Below are positions 7,416 to 13,637 of a stretch of DNA of 14,813 nt, in pieces. The stretch comes from JANNVZ01 sp031418455 (lineage in GTDB: Bacteria > Bacteroidota > Bacteroidia > Flavobacteriales_D > Sanyastnellaceae): the NCBI GenBank assembly GCA_031418455.1, contig JANOXJ010000104.1, positions 1 through 14,813 of the forward strand, written 5' to 3'. Under the pieces are notes generated by a model. That model ran no database searches. It had not been told where the DNA came from and saw only the letters and a program-made list of their open reading frames with translations. The position numbers and the translations under genes are program-made. Position 1 is the first letter of the stretch. Each line of letters starts with the position of its first letter.

Positions 7416-9962
7416 ATGAAAAAAATTCTATTCAGTATTGCTTTCACATTAGCATGCTTCATTGCATCATCGCAAATTATAGTGTCAGGTGATATTACTA
7501 CCAACACTACTTGGACTAACAACAACATTTATATACTCAATGGATGGGTATATGTAAAGGCTGGTGCTACTTTAACTATAGAGCCTGGCACTATCATCAA
7601 AGGCGATTTTGTAGCCAAAGGAGCTCTTATCATAGAGCGTGATGCAGATATAATAGCAAACGGTACTCCAGAGCAACCTATAGTATTTACTTCGCAAAAG
7701 GCAGTGGGACTTCGCAGTTATGGCGACTGGGGTGGTGTTATTATATGCGGCCGTGCAAGTGTAAATGCACCTGCTAACGCTGGTAATGGCACTGCTGCAG
7801 GCGAGGCCATTATAGAAGGTGGAGTAGGCTCAATATATGGCGGTGGAGCCACGCCTGATGATAACGACAACTCTGGAATATTGCGCTATGTGCGTGTAGA
7901 GTTTGGCGGTATTCCTTTTCAGCCTAATAGCGAGATAAATGGACTAACTCTTGGTGGTGTAGGCCGTGGTACAACAATAGAAAATGTGCAAGTATCATTC
8001 AGTGGCGATGATGCCATAGAGTGGTTTGGTGGCACAGTAAATTGTAAAAACCTAATAGCTTACCGCAACTGGGACGATGATTTTGATACAGATTTTGGAT
8101 ACCGCGGCAATGTGCAATTTGCAATGAGCATGCGCGACCCAGCTGTAGCCGACCAATCAGGTTCTAACGGATTTGAGTCTGATAACGATGCATCAGGCAC
8201 AGGAAACATTCCAATTACACGTGCTAAATTTTCTAACGTTACTATCATTGGCCCATTAGTAAATTCTGCAACACCTAACTCTAACTATAAGCGCGGTGCA
8301 CACTTGCGCAGAAATACTCAAACAAGCATTTTCAACTCTGTTATAGCCGGCTATAGTGTAGGCCTATTAGTGGATGGTACTACTACACACGCCAATGCTA
8401 TGAATGGTGATTTGCGTTTTAAGAATTGTGTATTGGCTGCTATGTCAGACACTTTGGCCACAGCCAGTGCTGTAAATCCTAACAACATTACCGGAACCTT
8501 TAATATTTCTGATTGGTTTGGCAATATTGCATATGGCAATGTGTTGCACAACACAACATCTGAATTGTTGTTTGCAAACACTCAGGTAGCTAGCCCACAA
8601 TTAACTTTGTTAGATGGTTCGCCACTTATGAGCGGTGCAAGTTTTGACGATAGTTATTTGACTGATTCTTTCTTTACACCTGTTGCATACCGCGGTGCAT
8701 TTGGCACTGACAACTGGACAGCTTGCTGGGCAGAGTGGGATCCGCAAAACAACCCATACAACGGTGCTATAAACAATGCAGTAACTGCAAGCATACAAGT
8801 AAATGGTGCAAGCACTGTGTGCGAGGGCGAAAGCATGGAAATGGAAGTAATGACAAATGCCACTAACCCAACCATAAACTGGAGCAATGGTGGCAACACA
8901 GAAGTGATAACCGTGGCAGCACCTGCTACTGTATATGTTACAGTTACAAATGCTGCTGGTTGTTCTGTTCAAACAGATGCCTTTACTGCAAGCGTATTTC
9001 CAACACCAACAGTGACCATAACTGCTGTAGGTCCTACTTCTTTTTGCACAGGTTCATCAGTTGTACTTAACTCATCTGCTACAAGCGGAAACTTGTGGTC
9101 AAACGATGATACTTCTAACAGCATAACCGTAAGCGAATCGGGCAATTACAGCCTTACATATACTGATGAGAATGGCTGCACAGCTCAATCTAACAGCATA
9201 GAAATAAACGTAAGCGATGCTCCGGCACCAACCATAGCTACTAATGGTGCTACTACATTTTGCGAAGGCGAATCAGTAGTACTTAACGCATCTACTTCTG
9301 AAACATACCAGTGGAGTTTGAATGGTGTAGCAGTGCAAAATGCTACATCACAAACATGGACAGCTACTGCCGGTGGTGCATACAGTGTTACTGTTACCAA
9401 TACAGATCAGTGCGATGGTGTGGGTACTTCATCATTAGTATTTGTGGTTGTAAATCCTACACCTACAGCAGGTTTCGATTTTGACTTTACTTACAATGGT
9501 TACACGTATGAGTTTAACAACAACTCTACAGGTGCTACATCATATGCATGGAACTTTGGCGATGGCAGCACAAGCACAGAGGCTAACCCTAGCCACACAT
9601 TTGGCACAGGCGGCACGCATGTGGTAACACTTACTGCTATAAATGGCCAGTGCGAAGATGTAATAGAAATAACTCTAACAGGAGTGGCGGTAGAAGAAAA
9701 TGAAATAGCAGAAAACCTTTCATTGTACCCAAACCCAACTACAGGCAATGCTGTTGTAAGCATGGCATTAAACGGTAGCAACAATGTATCAGTAAATGTG
9801 TTTGAGTTAACAGGCAAAATGGTTTACACCACCTATCGCCCAAATAGCTTTGGAACACAAACAATAGAATTGCCGGCATCTGAATTATCAGCCGGAGTTT
9901 ATTTGGTACAAGTGCAAGTAGGCACAACCTCACAAATGATTAAACTGGTAGTAAATAAATAG
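7416..9962 (+). CDS. T9SS-secreted multidomain protein: beta-helix-like, Ig-like repeats, PKD, type A sorting domain
   Basis: An 848-aa protein predicted to be secreted to the cell surface or medium by the type IX system. Residues 1-20 are a signal peptide (MKKILFSIAFTLACFIASSQ). An upstream in-frame GTG at 7368 would add a charged 16-residue leader, which is unlikely. Residues about 24-430 look like a right-handed beta-helix/adhesin-type region, with ILNGWVYVKAGATLTIEPGT and the conserved-looking RNWDDDFDTDFGY (217-229). Three Ig-like modules follow (about 456-526, 530-600, 604-679), each opening with a Cys motif: STVCEGES, TSFCTGSS, TTFCEGES. A PKD domain spans about 681-755, with YAWNFGDGSTS. 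Residues about 768-848 are a T9SS type A C-terminal domain (LYPNPTTGNAVV, SAGVYLVQV, MIKLVVNK). No catalytic motif is recognised; an adhesive or ligand-binding role with the preceding TonB receptor is an inference. A strong terminator follows. Confidence 0.9.
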   Translation: MKKILFSIAFTLACFIASSQIIVSGDITTNTTWTNNNIYILNGWVYVKAGATLTIEPGTIIKGDFVAKGALIIERDADIIANGTPEQPIVFTSQKAVGLRSYGDWGGVIICGRASVNAPANAGNGTAAGEAIIEGGVGSIYGGGATPDDNDNSGILRYVRVEFGGIPFQPNSEINGLTLGGVGRGTTIENVQVSFSGDDAIEWFGGTVNCKNLIAYRNWDDDFDTDFGYRGNVQFAMSMRDPAVADQSGSNGFESDNDASGTGNIPITRAKFSNVTIIGPLVNSATPNSNYKRGAHLRRNTQTSIFNSVIAGYSVGLLVDGTTTHANAMNGDLRFKNCVLAAMSDTLATASAVNPNNITGTFNISDWFGNIAYGNVLHNTTSELLFANTQVASPQLTLLDGSPLMSGASFDDSYLTDSFFTPVAYRGAFGTDNWTACWAEWDPQNNPYNGAINNAVTASIQVNGASTVCEGESMEMEVMTNATNPTINWSNGGNTEVITVAAPATVYVTVTNAAGCSVQTDAFTASVFPTPTVTITAVGPTSFCTGSSVVLNSSATSGNLWSNDDTSNSITVSESGNYSLTYTDENGCTAQSNSIEINVSDAPAPTIATNGATTFCEGESVVLNASTSETYQWSLNGVAVQNATSQTWTATAGGAYSVTVTNTDQCDGVGTSSLVFVVVNPTPTAGFDFDFTYNGYTYEFNNNSTGATSYAWNFGDGSTSTEANPSHTFGTGGTHVVTLTAINGQCEDVIEITLTGVAVEENEIAENLSLYPNPTTGNAVVSMALNGSNNVSVNVFELTGKMVYTTYRPNSFGTQTIELPASELSAGVYLVQVQVGTTSQMIKLVVNK

Positions 9963-9986
9963 ATTTTTCTTTTCATTTTTTAAAAG

Positions 9987-10015
9987 AAGCGTCCCTTTTT
10001 GGGGGCGCTTTTTTT
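9987..10015 (+). terminator. Rho-independent terminator after the T9SS beta-helix gene
   Basis: The 9-nt arms AAGCGTCCC (9987-9995) and GGGGCGCTT (10002-10010) pair with one G-U wobble around a T-rich loop. A run of T follows directly (10009-10015). It lies 25 nt beyond the stop codon and closes the left-hand + strand gene block. Confidence 0.85.
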
Positions 10016-10084
10016 ATGTGCCTATTAAAGGGGCATGTATGTGCAAATGGCCCCTAGAAATTCACTAGAATTGCCGTAGTGCCA

Positions 10085-10128
10085 GTTTTTTAAGGCAAAT
10101 TGGGCCATTAGAGCGGGCCTTAAAAAAC
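10085..10128. repeat. Perfect 12-bp inverted repeat in the intergenic region before the TPR gene
   Basis: GTTTTTTAAGGC (10085-10096) and GCCTTAAAAAAC (10117-10128) are exact reverse complements separated by 20 nt. The T and A runs are inside the arms and no T tract follows on either strand, so this is not a canonical terminator. A second small inverted repeat, AGGGGC/GCCCCT (10029-10034 and 10050-10055), lies just upstream. Function unknown. Confidence 0.7.
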
Positions 10129-10153
10129 ATTATAAGATTGGTAAGAAGAAGAT

Positions 10154-10161
10154 TAGCTTTG
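10154..10161 (+). promoter_or_regulatory. Exact TAnnTTTG -7 box upstream of the TPR membrane protein
   Basis: TAGCTTTG is an exact match to the Bacteroidota -7 consensus, 43 nt before the ATG at 10205. No TTG element is found at the usual 19-21 nt upstream, so only half of the promoter is supported. Confidence 0.38.
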
Positions 10162-10204
10162 CAGCCCCAATTATGGGTAGAATAATTAAGTATAAAACAC
10201 AAAG

Positions 10205-10726
10205 ATGAAATCGATAGATACACGCATAATAAAAGGAGCTGTGGCGCTTTTGGGCCTTGCCTTTACAGTATACCTTTTTGCCACCGGCCATTGGGGTTGG
10301 GGCATATTTATGATATTGGTTTTGGCCGTATTGGTGCTTATGGTAATGCGCAGCATACGCATTATTTTGGCATTTTATCAATTGCGCAAGCAGAATATGC
10401 CTAAGGCGAAAGAGTGGTTAGAAAAAATAAATCCAAACCATTTGTGGAAGAATCAAAAGGGCTATTACTACTTTCTGCTAGGCAGTGTAGATGTGCAAAA
10501 GAGCAGCTTGGCTCAGAGCGAAAAGTATTTTCGTCAGGCACTGAACCATGGCTTGCGACTGGACCATGACAAAGCCGCTGTATACTTAAATCTTGCTGTA
10601 ATTACTGCCAACAAGCGCAAAAAACGCGAGGCAATAACTCTTTTGAACGAGGCAAAGAAATTTGACACAAAAGGCTATCTGAAGAATGATATAAAGCAGG
10701 TGAGTAAAATGGTAAATAGCATCTAA
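10205..10726 (+). CDS. Small membrane protein with two N-terminal helices and TPR-like repeats
   Basis: A 173-aa protein of unknown function. Two hydrophobic helices at about 9-28 and 30-52 form a hairpin in the inner membrane; the segment between them, ATGHWGWG, is very short. After a basic linker (RKQNMPKAKEW) the C-terminal 100 residues look like degenerate tetratricopeptide repeats: GYYYFLLGSVDVQKSSLAQS (86-105), then AEKYF-type packing as SEKYFRQALNHGL, and AAVYLNLAVITANKRKKREA (124-143). These would form a small helical scaffold, probably cytoplasmic because of the positive charges next to the helices. Similar short helix-hairpin-plus-TPR proteins are common hypotheticals in Bacteroidota. 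An exact TAnnTTTG element lies 43 nt upstream. A second small membrane ORF starts 24 nt after the stop in the same frame. No catalytic residues are apparent. Confidence 0.85.
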   Translation: MKSIDTRIIKGAVALLGLAFTVYLFATGHWGWGIFMILVLAVLVLMVMRSIRIILAFYQLRKQNMPKAKEWLEKINPNHLWKNQKGYYYFLLGSVDVQKSSLAQSEKYFRQALNHGLRLDHDKAAVYLNLAVITANKRKKREAITLLNEAKKFDTKGYLKNDIKQVSKMVNSI

Positions 10727-10750
10727 ATTTCTGAGCATCTCGCTATTAAA

Positions 10751-11008
10751 GTGTTTAGAATAATAACAGATAAAAAGTATAGAATCCTTTGCATCATTAT
10801 TGCAATAAGTGGAGTGGTGCTGTTGTTGTCTTCTTTAGCTGTCCGCATTATTATTATTAATGGTTGGGCCGATGTAAACAACGATGTATCTGAATTTATT
10901 TTCTCCACATTTGTAGTGCTCACCTACATGGCGTTTTTCACCATGATATTTTCTTTACAATCCATGGTAGTATTATTTGCGATAAGAAAGTGGCATGGCC
11001 GCAAGTAA
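10751..11008 (+). CDS. Small two-helix membrane protein, hypothetical, GTG start
   Basis: An 85-aa ORF with hydrophobic segments at about residues 11-36 (RILCIIIAISGVVLLLSSLA) and 48-77, and a basic C-terminus (IRKWHGRK). I do not recognise the family. No ATG is available before the second helix, so GTG at 10751 is the only plausible standard start. The frame is open back to the TAA (10724) that ends the preceding TPR gene, so the two ORFs are in the same frame separated only by that stop and 24 nt. It is likely co-transcribed with the TPR gene. It ends 29 nt from a convergent gene on the other strand. Membrane-protein composition supports it being real, but the unusual start leaves doubt. 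Confidence 0.55.
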   Translation: MFRIITDKKYRILCIIIAISGVVLLLSSLAVRIIIINGWADVNNDVSEFIFSTFVVLTYMAFFTMIFSLQSMVVLFAIRKWHGRK

Positions 11009-11037
11009 ATAAAATGCTACATACTTAGAATAAAATT

Positions 11038-12027
11038 TTAATCTACAAGCATTAATTTGTCATTCACAACAGTTTTGTTGTCTTGCTGAATGCAGAAATA
11101 GTAAGCGCCACTCGGCAAATCATTTCGATCAATGATTATTTGAGTGCCATACAGGTGTTCAGTTTTATTGACTAATACACCAAAACTATTATACAATGCC
11201 AATGAACCATTTACTAATGGTTTATCCAATTGCAATTTGGTTTGGTTGCTAAAGGGATTGGGTGCAATGGAATGGGTTGTGGTGGTTTTCAAATTATTTA
11301 TTCCAACCGTTATAGCATTGCATCCAAAGACCGAGGTGTAATTGCTGGTATAAACTTCATTTACACTGTCGCGCACACAAACTAAATTTCTGTGCATAAA
11401 ATCTGTAAAGTAAGTAAAAGAGTTTTCTATAAGGCCAAAACTACTGCCAATGCCTTCTATTATATACGGTGCTTCATTATCTGGGGTGGGAGTAAAGTTC
11501 CATTTAGTGTGATAGTTTTCATTGATTAATACTGAATCTAACGAGACAACGGTCATTGGATTTTCATTAAATAAGTATGCAATATATCCTGTTAAGGTAT
11601 CGCCTACGTTAAGATCATAATCAAATAGGAGTGTGTCCGATGTAGAGTTTGGTAAAACAATAGTGACTTTATTTTGGACACTGTCCTGGCGCAATGCACA
11701 TGCATAACCTTGGGCAGGTGAAGCAGGCGGATTCATAGGGTCTGTGCAGAAAGGTATGGATACTACAGAAGCCGATCTGTACAGTTTTCTGAATGACAAT
11801 GAATTTATGGTAGTGTCGCCCTCCAATGAATACTGAAAAGAGTAATTAGCATGACACGGATACTGAAAGGGTTGGTCGTAATAGTAATCTACCCTTCAAA
11901 TGGCATTGTTGGAAAATGCATGGTAGGTGTTCGTTTGCGCTTGTGTAATTACAGAAACTACAACAAAAAGCGCAATTGTAATAGACCTTCTTAATAGCAT
12001 CCTTGTATGTTTTAATTGGGAATTCAT
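11038..12027 (-). pseudogene. T9SS type A sorting domain protein interrupted by an in-frame TGA
   Basis: Read from ATG at 12027 (or 12000), the frame encodes a signal peptide (LLRRSITIALFVVVSVITQA), then TNTYHAFSNNAI, then TGA at 11898-11896. It continues unbroken (RVDYYYDQPFQYPCH) to TAA at 11040-11038. The intact product would be about 330 aa. The C-terminal 75 residues are a T9SS type A sorting domain (IAPNPF, LPSGAYYF, ending KLMLVD), so the protein was meant for secretion or surface attachment. The central region (LRQDSVQNKV, FDYDLNVGDTL, YIIEGIGSSFGLIE) resembles a Bacteroidota family of T9SS cargo with no known activity. In that family the N-terminus typically carries a tryptophan at this point (AxWR-type), so TGA probably replaces TGG. 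ATG at 11826 would restart translation without a signal peptide, which would not export. A sequencing error is the main alternative. Confidence 0.75.
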
Positions 12028-12034
12028 CTTTTAT

Positions 12035-12058
12035 TTAAGTTGCCCATTGGCAACTTAA
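12035..12058 (-). promoter_or_regulatory. Perfect 10-bp hairpin just upstream of the interrupted T9SS gene
   Basis: TTAAGTTGCC (12035-12044) and GGCAACTTAA (12049-12058) are exact reverse complements with a 4-nt loop. On the minus strand the hairpin ends 7 nt before the ATG at 12027, so it would sit in the 5' leader. No T tract follows on either strand, arguing against a simple terminator. Confidence 0.55.
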
Positions 12059-12139
12059 TTGGTATACATTAATAATTACCCATACCCTAAAAGACAAGTA
12101 GTTTGATAAAAAACCATGAGTTTTTATTTGTAAAAAAAT

Positions 12140-12931
12140 CTAGAGCTTCGCACCACGCGTATTGAAACGAAATGAATACCCAAGTGAAATATAATTTTTT
12201 GGAGCATTATCTGTAATGCCTACACCACCTGATATATCCGCTATCATGTTATTATTTATTAAATAAGTAATGCCACCATCGCAGCGGTGGTCTGCCTTGC
12301 CCATGGCAGGCAAAAAGCCATAAAGTTCCGCATAACAACCCAGTTTTTTGGTAAGAGCAATGCCCGTGGTGAGTGTATAGATGTAGTTGTGCACTGCATT
12401 TTCACCATTCCATTCGGCCCCCAGGTTGTAGGCCAGCGCTACTTTATCAGATAGTGTATGCTGCATAGTAAATCGGAACGAAGGCGCTATGTATGTGGTA
12501 GCAAATTCAGGGCTTGCGGCCTTCGCGGTGGCTATGTGTCCTATAAAAGAAGTTTTGGGTATAAGACCTTTCTCTTCAAACAATGATGCCTTAAAACCAC
12601 AAACTATGGGCGAAAACCCAGTGATGTTTTTTCCAAAATACCGCTGTGTCTGCAGTTCGGTTATAAGTCGCAATTCAAATTTTTCATTCACCCCATATTT
12701 CCATAAGCTTACAGGATAACTATATGAAGTGCTATTCTCATGGTTGTTTTCTATGTTGAAACCATTTTCTACTTGAATGTAGTGTGTGGGGGTAATGAAG
12801 GGGCACTCAGTTTGGTCAGGCCTATCCAGCTGAATTGGAACCAAATCTTGTGCGCATAAGTCAGTACAAAAACAAAGCATAACAAATACGCAGCACGTTA
12901 TTGATTTTATGATGTAATGAGGCATAGGCAT
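12140..12931 (-). CDS. Outer-membrane beta-barrel-like protein, phenol MetA-pathway transporter type
   Basis: A 263-aa predicted envelope protein. Residues about 5-28 form a signal peptide (IIKSITCCVFVMLCFCTDLCAQ). The mature N-terminus has DRPDQTECPFITPTHYIQVE (36-55), characteristic of the Bacteroidota branch of the family annotated as putative MetA-pathway of phenol degradation/transporter. The rest alternates aromatic and small residues as amphipathic strands (FELRLITELQ, TTYIAPSFRF, CYAELYGFLP) and ends with a strand NYISLGYSFRFN, consistent with a small outer-membrane barrel. Transport of aromatics is known only for distant relatives and should not be assumed here. Two ATGs lie six bases apart (12931 and 12925) and either could be the start. 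The frame is open upstream to about 13120 but has no start codon, so the signal peptide fixes the N-terminus here. It lies upstream of the interrupted T9SS gene, with 112 nt between them. Confidence 0.83.
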   Translation of the reverse strand: MPMPHYIIKSITCCVFVMLCFCTDLCAQDLVPIQLDRPDQTECPFITPTHYIQVENGFNIENNHENSTSYSYPVSLWKYGVNEKFELRLITELQTQRYFGKNITGFSPIVCGFKASLFEEKGLIPKTSFIGHIATAKAASPEFATTYIAPSFRFTMQHTLSDKVALAYNLGAEWNGENAVHNYIYTLTTGIALTKKLGCYAELYGFLPAMGKADHRCDGGITYLINNNMIADISGGVGITDNAPKNYISLGYSFRFNTRGAKL

Positions 12932-13158
12932 AGGTGTAAGTGACTTAAATGTGTTCTTATTTTTAATTGAGAACCCAACGCAAGTTAGCCAAATAATGCT
13001 TTTAAAAAATTTACTGAGGCATGAAGACCTAGAAGCAAAAGTTTGGGAAAAGACATTTAGCGGTTTATGCAGCTCGCCACAGTGCGCTTTTAAAAGAGTT
13101 TTAAGTTGCTCAAAATTTATTCATCAATGCTTTGCAAATTTTTGCAAGGGCACTTTTT
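12932..13158. other. Intergenic stretch open on both strands, possible dispersed element
   Basis: This is 227 nt between two minus-strand genes. It is open for 74 codons on + (12951-13175) and for about 60 codons on - without a start codon. A small inverted repeat TTGCAAA-tt-TTTGCAA lies near its right end (about 13134-13149). I could not identify a gene or a clear promoter box. Its lack of stops in two opposed frames is unusual for AT-rich spacer and may indicate a conserved or repeated element. Confidence 0.3.
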
Positions 13159-13557
13159 TCATGATTTGTAAGTAGCTCGTCTAGCTATATGTAGCTCATA
13201 TGCTGCTAGCAATATAATTACTAAAATTTCCGCTACAAAGTATATAATTCCAAGGAGCGTTAGTTTGTCAAAATTTTGTTGTAGCTGGTATAGAGTTAAT
13301 AGACAATAGCTAAAATTGAAAATAGCAATTGTTTTTAAGTGTAACGTCCAATTGGCAGGCCTTAAAAAATATATAAATGAGGAGTAAATGCACAGGGTAG
13401 CAGCTATGCACATAAAAATTTTAAGCACGCTCTTTGGCATCCCAAACACCTCGTTAAATGTGCATATCAAGAATAGAAACAGCAGAGACGTAGCTGCGCC
13501 TATAGCATCCAGAAGAAATATTTTATGCCCTGTTTTATTCTCCATTTTGTTTGCCAT
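13159..13557 (-). CDS. Four-helix inner-membrane protein of unknown function
   Basis: A 132-aa hydrophobic protein with four predicted membrane helices at about residues 14-36, 44-66, 73-92 and 101-122. The N-terminus is polar (MANKMENKTGHKIFLLDAIG) and the C-terminus basic (ELHIARRATYKS). The opening HKIFLLDAIGA, the GMPKSVL turn after helix 1 and the ANWTLHLKTIAIFNF stretch match my recollection of a widespread Bacteroidota hypothetical membrane family of similar length; no function is known to me. ATG is also available at residue 5 (MENK). The stop is TGA, which shows TGA acts as a terminator in this genome. It is downstream of the VOC gene by 80 nt, in a spacer holding two perfect palindromes. 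Confidence 0.8.
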   Translation of the reverse strand: MANKMENKTGHKIFLLDAIGAATSLLFLFLICTFNEVFGMPKSVLKIFMCIAATLCIYSSFIYFLRPANWTLHLKTIAIFNFSYCLLTLYQLQQNFDKLTLLGIIYFVAEILVIILLAAYELHIARRATYKS

Positions 13558-13566
13558 TCATAGGAA

Positions 13567-13578
13567 CATTCATGAATG
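13567..13578. repeat. Perfect 12-bp palindrome upstream of the four-helix protein
   Basis: CATTCATGAATG is self-complementary and lies 9 nt from the minus-strand ATG at 13557. Its position would suit an operator or a leader hairpin, but no regulator is encoded nearby. Confidence 0.4.
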
Positions 13579-13600
13579 GTTTTCTCTATTAAAGTTGCGT

Positions 13601-13614
13601 AGTAAAGCTTTACT
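13601..13614. repeat. Perfect 14-bp palindrome between VOC and four-helix genes
   Basis: AGTAAAGCTTTACT is fully self-complementary. It is enclosed by AGTTGC (13593-13598) and GCAACT (13634-13639), so the VOC 3' end and this spacer could fold into a longer stem. Read on the minus strand the outer stem is followed by TTTAAT, a weak terminator-like tail. It could be an operator, a weak terminator for the VOC gene, or both. Confidence 0.42.
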
Positions 13615-13637
13615 TATCATTGATTTATGCCGTGCAA

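Noticed and set aside
8610..8972. Minus-strand open frames of up to 120 codons opposite the T9SS beta-helix gene
   Set aside because: Two overlapping frames are open over the same repetitive Thr/Ala/Asn-coding DNA. This follows from composition, not from a gene.
11826..11826. Treating the ATG at 11826 as the true start of the T9SS-sorted protein
   Set aside because: It would leave a T9SS cargo with no signal peptide, while a signal peptide lies in frame just upstream beyond the TGA.
11896..11898. TGA reassigned to tryptophan or read as selenocysteine
   Set aside because: The four-helix membrane gene at 13159 ends in TGA and TGG is common for Trp, so the code looks standard. There is no selenoprotein family match.
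12105..12135. AT-rich hairpin AAAAAC ... GTTTTT after the barrel gene as a minus-strand terminator
   Set aside because: The stem is almost entirely A-T and would be unstable; there is no GC-rich core.
12951..13175. A 74-codon + strand ORF in the spacer and over the end of the four-helix gene
   Set aside because: It overlaps the opposite-strand gene's 3' end, and it has odd Cys-rich composition and no promoter. It is kept only as a note on the unusual spacer.
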